Positions 53,298 through 62,582 of a stretch of DNA of 64,000 nucleotides are shown in pieces. Source of the stretch: JBCCGL01 sp039029275 (lineage in GTDB: Bacteria; Pseudomonadota; Gammaproteobacteria; JBCCGL01); contig JBCCGL010000008.1 of NCBI GenBank assembly GCA_039029275.1, positions 199,806 through 263,805 of the forward strand. Direction: 5' to 3'. Position numbers and translations under genes: made by a program. Each line of letters begins with the position of its first letter. Position 1 is the stretch's first letter. A model generated the notes under the pieces. The model saw only the letters and a list, made by a program, of their open reading frames with translations. It searched no databases and was not told the origin of the DNA.

Positions 53298-53768
53298 ATG
53301 CATCGTTTGTTTCTGCTTTTAGCCCTGCTGCTTTTTTCTTCGTCCAGCTTTTCGATTCAAACTTTGCGCGGATCACCGTCAGACGCGAGGTCGCTGGCAG
53401 AACGTGCCGCCGAACACATCAGCGGATTTGAAGGCGGGATCGATACGGCGTTATCAGCGCTCAGTGCACCCAACACGCAATTCGTGGATCGAGATCTTTA
53501 CGTCTATGTGATCGACAGAAGAGGAAAGCTGATCGCCAATGGTGCTAACAGCAAGCTTGTCGGAAAAAACATGCTAAGGCTGCGTGACCTGGACGGGCAA
53601 TTATTCGTGCGCAACGCATTAACAACGGCGTTTCGCGAACAAGCGGGATGGACGCCAGGATACCGCTTTATCGATCCGCTCACAGGTAGAACCGTTACGC
53701 AACAATCGTATGTTGTTCTTGTCGACGGCATGGTCGTCGGTGTCAGCGTTGCGCGGCCGCCTTCCTAG
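53298..53768 (+). CDS. Secreted single-Cache-domain protein, paralogue of 51036-51494
   Basis: A 156-residue protein with a signal peptide (HRLFLLLALLLFSSSSFS, cleavage near residue 20) and a Cache domain (FVDRDLYVYVIDRRGKLIAN, then GANSKLVGKNML and REQAGWTPGYRF). About half its positions match the first copy by eye, including the LRGSP start of the mature chain. The ATG at 53298 begins the signal peptide. Together with the kinase between them they form a Cache-kinase-Cache set on one strand. Confidence 0.87.
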   Translation: MHRLFLLLALLLFSSSSFSIQTLRGSPSDARSLAERAAEHISGFEGGIDTALSALSAPNTQFVDRDLYVYVIDRRGKLIANGANSKLVGKNMLRLRDLDGQLFVRNALTTAFREQAGWTPGYRFIDPLTGRTVTQQSYVVLVDGMVVGVSVARPPS

Positions 53769-53830
53769 AACGTTTTTCTACAAATTTCTCTCGACTTTTT
53801 TTCACGGCTTATCCCTGACACAATCGGCGC

Positions 53831-55888
53831 ATGAGTAGCGCCGATCCACTCCTGCAGCCGTTTCAACTCAAGCATTTAACGATCCGCAATCGCTTGATGA
53901 CAAGCGCCCACGAGCCAGCGTATTCCGAAGACGGAATGCCCAAAAAGCGCTATCGCCTTTATCACGAAGAGCGGGCCAAAGGCGGCGTAGGCCTGACGAT
54001 GACGGCAGGTTCGGCGGTAGTCTCACGGGATTCGCCGCCTGCTTTTGGCAACCTCCTCGCGTGGCACGATGACATCGTGCCGTGGATGCGTGAGTTAACC
54101 GATTCATGCCACGAACACGGGACGGCGGTGATGATTCAGCTCTCGCACCTTGGTCGTCGCAGCGCCTGGAACACTCACGACTGGTTGCCGACCGTATACA
54201 GCTCACCGATACGCGAAACCGCGCACCGGATTTTTCCCAAAGAAGCCGAAGACTGGGACCTCGATCGAATCGTTGCCGACTATGCGAGCGCCGCGCAACG
54301 CATGCAGGACGCGGGTCTGGACGGCATCGAGCTGGAGGCTTACGGCCATTTACTCGACAGTTTCTGGTCGCCGGGCACTAACGAGCGAGTGGATGAATAC
54401 AACGGCGGCATTGAAAATCGCACGCGTTTTTATTTTCGTGTTCTGGATGCGATTCGCGATGCAGTCGGACCGGATTTTATCGTCGGCTCACGCATGGTCG
54501 TCGATGAGCAATGGGACGCGGGGCTCTCGCGTGACGAGGGCATGCAGATCGTGCACAAAACCGTCGACAGCGGGCAGGTCGATTTTATTAATGTGATTCG
54601 CGGTCGTATCGATTCCGACGCAGTGCTCACCGGGGTAATTCCGACGTACGGCATGCCGAGTGCGCCGCACCTGGACTTTGCCGGTGAGGTGCGTGGCGAA
54701 ATCGATTTACCCGTGTTTCACGCGGCGCGCATTAGCGACGTTGCCACCGCGCGCCACGCGATTACGGAGGGCAAGCTCGACATGGTCGGGATGACCCGGG
54801 CGCACATTGCTGACCCGCACATCGTGCACAAAATTGTGAACAAACGCGAACATGAAATTCGGCCATGCGTTGGCGCCACCTATTGCCTCGATCGCATTTA
54901 CGAAGCCGGCGAGGCCCTGTGCATTCACAACCCTGCCAGCGGACGCGAAGCGACGATGCCCCACCGCGTTCCCAAGGCGACCGGCAATACAAGGCACGTT
55001 GTTGTTGTCGGTGCCGGCCCCGCCGGTCTGGAGGCAGCGCGCGTTGCGGCGGAGCGGGGACACAAAGTTACGCTACTCGAAGCGTCAGACAAAACCGGCG
55101 GGCAAGTCCGGTTAATCACGCGCAGCGTTCGGCGTCGCGAATGGCTGGATATCACACAATGGCGTACCGAACGCTGCGAGGCATTGGGGGTTGAATTTCG
55201 GTACAACATTTTTGCTGACGCCGACGATGTTACGGCACTTGCACCGGACGTTGTTATCGTCGCCACCGGGGGCTTGCCACACAGCGAAATTCTGCAAACC
55301 GGCAATGAACTCGTCACTTCGAGTTGGGACGTGATCGCGGGTGACACACCAATCGCCGCAAACGTCTTGTTATACGATGACAATGGCAATCATCCTGGAT
55401 TACAAGCCGCCGAAATGATTGCTGAGATTCAGTCCGATGTGTCCGGTGCGTCGCTGGAGTATATGACGCCCGAGCGTGCCCTGGCGCCGGACGTCGGCGG
55501 CATGAATCACGTTGCCTATGCACGCGCGCTGCAAAAATTCGACGTTGCGATCACAATCAATCGACGAGCAATTGCCGCAGTCCGCGAGGGTGAAAAAATT
55601 CGCGTGGAAATCGGCAGCGATTTTGGCGATTTTCCAGATTCGCGACTGGTTGATCAGCTGGTGATTGAACACGGCACCTTGCCAAATGACGAGCTGTATT
55701 TTTCTCTAAAACCGCTTTCTTCAAATCTTGGCGCTGTCGACTACGACGCGTTGGTCAGAGGTAACGCGCAGGAAACTTTGCGCAATCCAGACGGTCAGTT
55801 TCAGGTCTTCAGAATCGGCGATGCCGTCGCCAGTCGTAACATTCATGCGGCAATCTACGATGCACTACGTTTGCTCAAAGACGTCTAA
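53831..55888 (+). CDS. dgcA: DgcA-like dimethylglycine/N-methyl amine demethylase (TMADH family)
   Basis: A 685-residue flavoprotein with the TMADH layout: FMN TIM barrel (1-340), iron-sulfur segment, then FAD/NAD-type domain (VVVGAGPAGLEAARVAAERG, about 391-410). The length and the sequence RPCVGATYCLDRIYEAG match dimethylglycine demethylase DgcA better than dienoyl-CoA reductases. Only three cysteines occupy the cluster region (346, 352, 364), and the usual second Cys of CxxC is Ala. In betaine catabolism DgcA acts with DgcB to make sarcosine, the substrate of SoxBDAG encoded just downstream. No dgcB is visible in the window. Confidence 0.85.
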   Translation: MSSADPLLQPFQLKHLTIRNRLMTSAHEPAYSEDGMPKKRYRLYHEERAKGGVGLTMTAGSAVVSRDSPPAFGNLLAWHDDIVPWMRELTDSCHEHGTAVMIQLSHLGRRSAWNTHDWLPTVYSSPIRETAHRIFPKEAEDWDLDRIVADYASAAQRMQDAGLDGIELEAYGHLLDSFWSPGTNERVDEYNGGIENRTRFYFRVLDAIRDAVGPDFIVGSRMVVDEQWDAGLSRDEGMQIVHKTVDSGQVDFINVIRGRIDSDAVLTGVIPTYGMPSAPHLDFAGEVRGEIDLPVFHAARISDVATARHAITEGKLDMVGMTRAHIADPHIVHKIVNKREHEIRPCVGATYCLDRIYEAGEALCIHNPASGREATMPHRVPKATGNTRHVVVVGAGPAGLEAARVAAERGHKVTLLEASDKTGGQVRLITRSVRRREWLDITQWRTERCEALGVEFRYNIFADADDVTALAPDVVIVATGGLPHSEILQTGNELVTSSWDVIAGDTPIAANVLLYDDNGNHPGLQAAEMIAEIQSDVSGASLEYMTPERALAPDVGGMNHVAYARALQKFDVAITINRRAIAAVREGEKIRVEIGSDFGDFPDSRLVDQLVIEHGTLPNDELYFSLKPLSSNLGAVDYDALVRGNAQETLRNPDGQFQVFRIGDAVASRNIHAAIYDALRLLKDV

Positions 55889-55924
55889 CGACGCGCTAGA
55901 TCTAAATTATTGAGGAGGTTTCCT

Positions 55925-57139
55925 GTGGAAAAGATTTTTTTCACGAATCGACGCGATCAGAAGCTCGCAGGTGTTATGCATTTGCCGACCAGCGCCAAGC
56001 CCAGGGCTTACGCTGTATTTGCGCACTGCTTCACGTGCACCAAGAACATTCGAGCCGCTGTACACATTGCCGACGCGATGGCCGAACAAGGAATAGGCGT
56101 TTTGCGCTTCGACTTTACCGGTCTCGGGCAGAGCGAGGGTGATTTCGCCGACACGCATTTTTCCAGCAACGTCGATGATCTGGTCGATGCAGCCGCATTC
56201 TTGAGCGATCACTACGCGCCACCAAAAATACTGGTCGGCCACTCGCTAGGCGGGACTGCAGTCCTGTGCGCTGCACATCAGGTTCCCAGTGCGACAGCGG
56301 TCGCAACGATAGGATCGCCTGCAGACGCCGAACACGTTCTGCATTTGTTGGAAAACGACATCGACACAATCGAAAAGGAAGGTATTGCCAGGGTTAAACT
56401 GGCAGGTCGACCCTTCACAATCAAAAAAGAATTCGTTGATGATCTTCGCAGCCAAAGCGTTCGCGAAAGATTAGGCGCGTTAAAAAAAGCGCTCCTGGTT
56501 ATGCATTCACCGATTGACGCAACCGTGTCTGTCAATCAGGCAGCCGACATTTTTGTCGCTGCTAAACATCCCAAGAGCTATGTCTCGCTTGACGACGCCG
56601 ATCACTTGCTCAGTCGCGAAACCGACTCACGTTATGCTGCGCAAGTGTTGGCTGCTTGGGCTAACCGTTACATTGGTGATGAAGAAAAAGTGCAATATCC
56701 AAAACATGAAAGCGATTCTGTTGTTGTGCACGCAGATAACGCCGATGGGTTTTTATGCACGATGAACGTGGACGGACACACAATGATCGCGGATGAACCA
56801 GAAAACTATGGCGGCAGCGATCTCGGGCCATCACCTTACGGATATCTCAGTGCGGCCTTGGGCGCGTGTACGGCGATGACGCTCAATATGTACGCCCGAA
56901 GAAAGAAACTACCGCTGGAAAACGTTACGGTTACAACGAAGCACGACAAAATTCACGCGCAGGACTGCGAAGCGTGTGAGACGACGACAGGAAAAATCGA
57001 CCAGTTCGTCCGCTCAATAAAAATCGAAGGTGATTTGGATCAAGCAACTCGCCAGCGGCTGTTGGAAATTGCCGATATGTGCCCGGTGCACAAAACATTG
57101 CACGCCGAGGTCGAGGTGGTATCAAAACTCGATGACTAA
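55925..57139 (+). CDS. Alpha/beta hydrolase fused to OsmC-family domain
   Basis: A 404-residue two-domain protein. The N-terminal alpha/beta hydrolase (about 1-245) has the nucleophile elbow LVGHSLGGTAVLC and YVSLDDADHLLSR with the catalytic His. The C-terminal OsmC/Ohr domain (about 270-400) carries SAALGACTAMTLNMYARRKK and ADMCPVHKTLHAEV, with the two redox cysteines expected of OsmC-like proteins. The GTG at 55925 follows GAGGAGG. It sits between dgcA and the sox genes on the opposite strand. Roles of such fusions are poorly known, and peroxide or thiol-stress defence is the guess for the OsmC half. Confidence 0.88.
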   Translation: MEKIFFTNRRDQKLAGVMHLPTSAKPRAYAVFAHCFTCTKNIRAAVHIADAMAEQGIGVLRFDFTGLGQSEGDFADTHFSSNVDDLVDAAAFLSDHYAPPKILVGHSLGGTAVLCAAHQVPSATAVATIGSPADAEHVLHLLENDIDTIEKEGIARVKLAGRPFTIKKEFVDDLRSQSVRERLGALKKALLVMHSPIDATVSVNQAADIFVAAKHPKSYVSLDDADHLLSRETDSRYAAQVLAAWANRYIGDEEKVQYPKHESDSVVVHADNADGFLCTMNVDGHTMIADEPENYGGSDLGPSPYGYLSAALGACTAMTLNMYARRKKLPLENVTVTTKHDKIHAQDCEACETTTGKIDQFVRSIKIEGDLDQATRQRLLEIADMCPVHKTLHAEVEVVSKLDD

Positions 57140-57232
57140 CGCTGAAGAATATTTTTTTTCGCAAAAATAACGCGACGAAGCAAGTCGATTTAACTCGCCC
57201 GGTTTAACGATCGATCGAATGGCTGCTACCGG

Positions 57233-57799
57233 TTAGATTATTTCCAACCCAAACTGCTCTGCCGACTCGACAAACCCCTCCCAAAGCGTTAAGGCAAACC
57301 CACGCGGCAGAAAAACTTCGTATCCATTGTCGGACCGCCAGATTGCACAGGCGACATGATGCGTCACGCTGGAGGTCACGCTGCCGACCGGAAACGAGTC
57401 TTCGCGAAAGTCGATAGGGAAATGCCGGTTCAGGAAGTTGGCTGCGTCGGGACCCGCCACGCGAATATGGGTGCGCGAATGCGACACGTCCAGCGTGTTA
57501 CCTTTTTCCGGATCGACCTCTAGCGCTTCGGTGCCAAACAACCACCATTTGAGCGGTTCAATTCGAAGCAGTGTACCGTTGCTGCCGGTAGCCGATGCGC
57601 GTGGGCCCGGCGCTGCGTCAGTGCCAGCAGCAGTCGCAGCCATGTTGCCGACTTCGCCGATTGTGTCCGGCCACGCCGCGATCTGGTGCAGCACCAGTCC
57701 GGTCATGTCCTGCAAAGTCACACCCGTGTTGTCGCTGGCAGGTGCCCCGTGGTGGCCGACATTGTAGTGTCCGGCCAGTGCTGAAACTCGATCAACCAC
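57233..57799 (-). CDS. soxG: Sarcosine oxidase gamma subunit
   Basis: A 188-residue SoxG. ALEVDPEKGNTLDVSHSRTH, then IRVAGPDAANFLNRHFPIDF are family marks. It is part of the heterotetrameric sarcosine oxidase, which converts sarcosine to glycine with transfer of the methyl group to tetrahydrofolate. Its start overlaps the soxA stop by 8 bases. Last gene of soxBDAG. Confidence 0.92.
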   Translation of the reverse strand: MVDRVSALAGHYNVGHHGAPASDNTGVTLQDMTGLVLHQIAAWPDTIGEVGNMAATAAGTDAAPGPRASATGSNGTLLRIEPLKWWLFGTEALEVDPEKGNTLDVSHSRTHIRVAGPDAANFLNRHFPIDFREDSFPVGSVTSSVTHHVACAIWRSDNGYEVFLPRGFALTLWEGFVESAEQFGLEII

Positions 57800-60788
57800 G
57801 CATTTTCTCCCCGCTTGGGTCGTACATATGCGGCGATATTATCTCTACCGCGATATCGGCATTGCCGCGAGCCGGATCGGTGACAACCACCGATTTTCCG
57901 GACCAGGCTTCATAACCACCGTTGATAAATCCCAACCCGACCCAATGTCCGAGGGCAGGTGAGTAGGTCACCGCTGTGATCCAGCCGTCGCCCATACCGG
58001 CGACGTTGGAGGCGTCGCACAGCAAGCACCCCGCCGGAAACTCCTTGGTTTCATCGACCGGTTTGACGCCAACCAGTTTGGGTCGGTCTTCACGCAGCAG
58101 GTCTTCGCGCTGACGCAGCGCGCTGCCGATGTACGACTTGTTGGTTGCCGCCATCGCGCCGAGTCCGGCATCGTCGATGCTGACACGTCCGTCCAACTCG
58201 GCACCGGTGACGTGACCTTTTTCGATTCGCAGCGCGCCGAGCGCCTCGAGCCCGTACAGGCAGCCGTCGTTTTTTTGCGCTTCTTCCCACAGCAAGTCCA
58301 TCATCGCGGGTGCGTAGTCCGACGGACAGTAGGCCTCGTACGCCATCTCGCCGGAGAAACTGATACGCGCGATGCGCACAGGAATGCCGCCTTTTAGCGT
58401 GGCTTCGCGCACCCCCATGAACGGGAAGTTTTCATCCGTCATCACGTCGGGATCATCCACACAGGCGCTGAGCACATCGCGCGAACGCGGGCCCGCGACG
58501 GCGCTGCCGGCCCACTGTTCAGAGACGCTGGTCAGGGTTACGCGCAGGTCCTGCCAGCGCGTTTGCAGCAGCTCTTCGAGGAATACCATCACCGGCCCGG
58601 CATGCGCAGTGGTCGTTGTCATGAAGTAATCGGTTTCGGACAGGCGCCAGGTGGTGCCATCGTCGAATACCATCCCGTCGTCGCGCAGCATGATCCCGTA
58701 ACGCGCCTTGCCAATCGGCAGTTTGGCGAACGGATTGGTGTACACGCGGTTGAGAAACTCGGTCGCGTCCGGCCCCTGAATCGCGATCTTGCCGAGCGAT
58801 GTGACATCGCACAGGCCGACCGTTTTGCGCACGGTTTCGGTCTCGCGGATATACGCCTCGGTAATGCCTTCACCTTCGCGCGCGAAGTACCAGGGGCGAT
58901 GCCACAGGCCCGCCATCTGCATGGTGCCGCCGTGCGCCAGATTCCAGTCATGCATTGGCGTGCGGCGCAGTGGGCGAAAATGTTCGTCTACATTGCGGCC
59001 TTTGAGCGCGCCGATTGCGACCGGCGTGTACGGCGGGCGAAACGTCGTCGTGCCGACTTCCGGTATCTCTTTTCCCAGGGCCTCGGCCATCAGGGCAAGG
59101 CCAATTATGTTGCCGACCTTGCCGCCGTCTGTCGCCATGCCCAGCGTGGTGTAGCGTTTGAGATGCTCAACTGAAACAAAGCCCTCGCGGTGCGCGAGAC
59201 GCACATCGTCAGTGGTTACGTCGTGCTGCGGGTCGATCAGACACTTGGTTTTCTTGCCCTCAACCGTTACCTCGTAGAGCGGCTCGATCGGCGATTTCCA
59301 CCCGCCGGCCGCGGGCATTTTGACCGCTTCCGCCTTGCCGCCCATTGCATTGATAACAGTTGCCGCGACCGATTGCCCCGATTCGACGCACGCCTGAGTG
59401 CTCCAGATCGCAGCGGCTGAACCTGCAACGTGCAACGGCTCATCGGTTTTGGGTGCGACGAAACAGGCTTGTTTTGCGTTCCACTCGGGTTTAACGCCCC
59501 GGTGTGACATCAGGTTGACGACAGGTGACCAGCCGCCAGAGACGAGTAAAAGATCGCACTCCTGCGAGCCGCGCGTGGTCCAGCCGCTGGCCGAAGTACC
59601 GGCGATTTCGACGCCACTGACCTGCTTTTTGCCTTTCACATCGAACGGCGACGCACCGGTCTGGATCCCGATATTGTTGGCGCCGACATCGCGCAACAGG
59701 CTGTTGTGGATAGTGGTGCGTGAATCCAGCAAGCTGACGTGCGCGCCGCCGTGCGCGAGCTCAATCGCCGCGTTGTAGGCCGAATCGTTATTCGTGCTGA
59801 TGACGATTTTCTGACCGGCCAGTACGCCGTAGCGGTTCATGTACGCGCGCGCAGCGTTGACTGTCATAACGCCGGGGCGGTCGTTATTGCCAAAGGCGAC
59901 GGTGCGCTCGAGCGCGCCGGAGGCGACAATCGTGTGCTTGCTGCGCAACACCCAGAAGCGTTGGCGCGGCATGTAAGCCGGCGCATTGGACATATGGTCT
60001 GTTACGCGTTCGAGCAACCCTGCGGTGCTGCAGTCGTACAAGCCGAATGCCGTTGTGTTGCGCATAATTTTTGCGCCGCTCGCTTCGAGCTGTGCGATCA
60101 AATCGGCGCGTAAGGCTTCGTCCTTTTTCTCGGCGCTGTTAAGCAGGTCGCCACCGAGTTCGGAATCCTGCTCCACCAGCCACACGTCCAGCCCGGCTTT
60201 GGCGCAGTCCAGAGCGGCGGATAGCCCGGCAGGGCCGGCGCCGACAACCAGCACATCGCAGTATCCGTGTGCGTGGTCGTAAACGTCGGGGTCCGGTTCG
60301 CGCGAGGCTTCACCCATTCCGGCGGCTTTGCGGATGATCGCTTCGTATTTCATCCACAGCTTGGTGCCTTTTGCGCCCCACTCAAACGGAGGGATGCCCA
60401 TAAAGGTTTTGTAGTAAAAACCAGCGGCGAACCAGCGACCAAAAAGGCTGTTAACTGCGCCCATGTCAAAGCGCACGTTTGGCCACGCGTTTTGGCCGTA
60501 GGCGGCAAGCCCGGGGTAGAGCATCTGCGTGGTTGCTTTGGCATTCGGCTCGGCTCTGTCGCCGCTGCCGACGGTAACCATTGCGCCGGATTCTTCGACG
60601 CCTGCACTCATCACACCACGCGGTCGGTGGTATTTGAAGCTGCGGCCCAACACCCATTGGTTATTCGCGAGCAAGGCCGAGGCGAGACTGTCGCCCACAA
60701 ACCCTTGCATCGGCTTGTCGTCCCAGGTGAAATTGATCACGGCTTTGCGGTCGATCCGGCCGCCGTGTTCGAGGCGTTGCGCGGTCAT
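57792..60788 (-). CDS. soxA: Sarcosine oxidase alpha subunit
   Basis: A 998-residue SoxA. The N-terminal part includes a ubiquitin-like 2Fe-2S-type fold remnant (DRKAVINFTWDDKPMQGFVG), a pyridine-nucleotide domain (DVLVVGAGPAGLSAALDCAK, about 173-192), and the C-terminal half is the glycine cleavage T-protein/DMGDH-like folate domain. It binds NAD and tetrahydrofolate in the tetrameric enzyme. Start overlaps the soxD stop (ATGA). Confidence 0.95.
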   Translation of the reverse strand: MTAQRLEHGGRIDRKAVINFTWDDKPMQGFVGDSLASALLANNQWVLGRSFKYHRPRGVMSAGVEESGAMVTVGSGDRAEPNAKATTQMLYPGLAAYGQNAWPNVRFDMGAVNSLFGRWFAAGFYYKTFMGIPPFEWGAKGTKLWMKYEAIIRKAAGMGEASREPDPDVYDHAHGYCDVLVVGAGPAGLSAALDCAKAGLDVWLVEQDSELGGDLLNSAEKKDEALRADLIAQLEASGAKIMRNTTAFGLYDCSTAGLLERVTDHMSNAPAYMPRQRFWVLRSKHTIVASGALERTVAFGNNDRPGVMTVNAARAYMNRYGVLAGQKIVISTNNDSAYNAAIELAHGGAHVSLLDSRTTIHNSLLRDVGANNIGIQTGASPFDVKGKKQVSGVEIAGTSASGWTTRGSQECDLLLVSGGWSPVVNLMSHRGVKPEWNAKQACFVAPKTDEPLHVAGSAAAIWSTQACVESGQSVAATVINAMGGKAEAVKMPAAGGWKSPIEPLYEVTVEGKKTKCLIDPQHDVTTDDVRLAHREGFVSVEHLKRYTTLGMATDGGKVGNIIGLALMAEALGKEIPEVGTTTFRPPYTPVAIGALKGRNVDEHFRPLRRTPMHDWNLAHGGTMQMAGLWHRPWYFAREGEGITEAYIRETETVRKTVGLCDVTSLGKIAIQGPDATEFLNRVYTNPFAKLPIGKARYGIMLRDDGMVFDDGTTWRLSETDYFMTTTTAHAGPVMVFLEELLQTRWQDLRVTLTSVSEQWAGSAVAGPRSRDVLSACVDDPDVMTDENFPFMGVREATLKGGIPVRIARISFSGEMAYEAYCPSDYAPAMMDLLWEEAQKNDGCLYGLEALGALRIEKGHVTGAELDGRVSIDDAGLGAMAATNKSYIGSALRQREDLLREDRPKLVGVKPVDETKEFPAGCLLCDASNVAGMGDGWITAVTYSPALGHWVGLGFINGGYEAWSGKSVVVTDPARGNADIAVEIISPHMYDPSGEKMRG

Positions 60789-61087
60789 GCGTCACCCCCT
60801 TGTGACGCTGAGTCATCTGCAATCGCTTTGGCCCAGCCTTCGTGCGCGGCGCGAACCGAGGCGATCTCGTGAGTCATGGTGTCGCGTTCAACGATGATCC
60901 AGGTGCGACAACCGGTGCAGTGCCACGTCTCGGCCTGCATGCCGCGGATGTTGTCGCGCAGAAAAACGGCGTCGTGCCACTCGTCGATAGAAGCATCAAG
61001 GGCCGGGTATTCAATCGTGGCATCGCTGCCGTAGGAAAATTCGCTGTGGTCGCGCTCGCCGCAGAAGGGACAAGTAATTCGTAGCAT
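60785..61087 (-). CDS. soxD: Sarcosine oxidase delta subunit
   Basis: A 100-residue SoxD with zinc-binding CPFCGERDHSEFSYGSDA and HCTGCRTWIIVERD (two CxxC pairs). It is the smallest subunit. It lies 12 bases after soxB and overlaps soxA. Confidence 0.95.
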   Translation of the reverse strand: MLRITCPFCGERDHSEFSYGSDATIEYPALDASIDEWHDAVFLRDNIRGMQAETWHCTGCRTWIIVERDTMTHEIASVRAAHEGWAKAIADDSASQGGDA

Positions 61088-61099
61088 TTTCGTCTCCCC

Positions 61100-62365
61100 T
61101 CAACCGTGTTTTTTCGGGTCTGGTCCCGCACCGCGCTCGTCGATATTGACGCCACGACGAAAGCGATCCAGCGTAAAGTGTTTGATCAGATCGCCGGGAC
61201 GATCGTTGGCGATCAGATCGGCAAAACACCAGCCTGAGGCGGGCGATGCCTTGAATCCGCCGTAGTTCCAGCCGCCGTTCAGATACAGGTTATCCAGCGG
61301 GGTTTTGCAGATAAACGGCGAGCCGTCCATCGACATGTCCATGACCCCGGACCAGTGCCGCAGCAGCTTGACGCGCCCGAGGCAGGGCATGATCGCGGTG
61401 GCGCATTCGGCTACGTCCTGCACCATCGGCAGGTTGCCGCGCTGCGCGTAAGACTTGTACCAGTCGAGGTCTCCGCCAAACACCATGCCGCCCTTGTCGG
61501 ACTGCGATATATAAAAGTGCGCACCGCCGACACCGTACACGACGACGTGATCGAGTAAGGGCTTAAGCGGTTCAGACACAAATGCCTGCAGCTTGTGGGT
61601 CTCGATTGGCAGTTTGCCCAGCCCCGCCATTTGCCAAAGGCGAGACGTGTTTCCGGCGACGGCAAAGCCGACTTTCTTCGCGCCGATGGTGCCGCGCGAG
61701 GTTTCCAGGCCGCTGACTTTACCGTCGGTCACTGTCACGCCGGTGACTTCGCAGTTCTGGATGATGTCCACGCCCTGCGTGTCTGCGCCGCGCGCGTAGC
61801 CCCAGGCGACCGCGTCGTGGCGCGCGTTGCCCGCCCGCTTTTGCACCGCCGCGCCGATAATCGGAAAGCGGGCGTTATCGTAGTTAAGATGCGGAATTTC
61901 TTTTTTGAGTTGCTCTAGTCCCCACAGTTCGCCGTCCGAACCGGTCAGGCGCATGGTGTTGTAGCGCCGCGCCGCGCCGTCGCGCGCAGCCGGGCTGTGG
62001 AAAAGCGAGACGTGGTAGCGCTGGCTGAACATGACGTTGTAGTTGAGGTCGTGGCTCAAGTCTTCCCACAGTTTCAGCGAGTGCTCGTAGAACTGGCGAT
62101 TGCCCGGCATCATGTAATTCGAGCGCACAATCGTGGTGTTGCGGCCCGCGTTGCCGCCGCCGAGCCAGCCTTTTTCCAGCACCGCGATGTTTCTCAAACC
62201 GTGATTTTTGGCCAGATAGTAGGCAGTTGCGAGCCCGTGCAGACCGGCGCCCACAATGACGATGTCGTACTCTTTTTGCGGTTCCGGGTCACGCCACTGG
62301 CGATCCCAGTTTTTCTGGCCGCTTAAACCGTTTTTGAATACGGCCCATGCGGAATATTTCGTCAT
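61100..62365 (-). CDS. soxB: Sarcosine oxidase beta subunit
   Basis: A 421-residue flavoprotein of the DAO family. YDIVIVGAGLHGLATAYYLA (about 35-54) binds FAD, and the covalent FMN or dehydrogenase-site region follows the family. LYLNGGWNYGGFKASPASGW near the C-terminus is a SoxB mark. The ATG at 62365 is used, and a TTG at 62380 is in frame. First gene of soxBDAG. No glyA, purU or folD gene follows, unlike many sox operons. Confidence 0.95.
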   Translation of the reverse strand: MTKYSAWAVFKNGLSGQKNWDRQWRDPEPQKEYDIVIVGAGLHGLATAYYLAKNHGLRNIAVLEKGWLGGGNAGRNTTIVRSNYMMPGNRQFYEHSLKLWEDLSHDLNYNVMFSQRYHVSLFHSPAARDGAARRYNTMRLTGSDGELWGLEQLKKEIPHLNYDNARFPIIGAAVQKRAGNARHDAVAWGYARGADTQGVDIIQNCEVTGVTVTDGKVSGLETSRGTIGAKKVGFAVAGNTSRLWQMAGLGKLPIETHKLQAFVSEPLKPLLDHVVVYGVGGAHFYISQSDKGGMVFGGDLDWYKSYAQRGNLPMVQDVAECATAIMPCLGRVKLLRHWSGVMDMSMDGSPFICKTPLDNLYLNGGWNYGGFKASPASGWCFADLIANDRPGDLIKHFTLDRFRRGVNIDERGAGPDPKKHG

Positions 62366-62582
62366 ATGCTTCCTACCCAATAGTTATGCTGTAGCTGATC
62401 CGTTTAACTGGCGGTGGCTGGAGCAGCGAAAACGTATCTTATTAGCAGATTGTGTATTTGACTCAGTTTGCGAATGGGCACTGCAGAGCGATTCGACCTA
62501 TTTTTGACTGCCAACGCCTTATTCGCGCGGACCAGCCTTAAAATGGTACTGTCGACTGCGCGACCATTTCTATAAGAATGCC

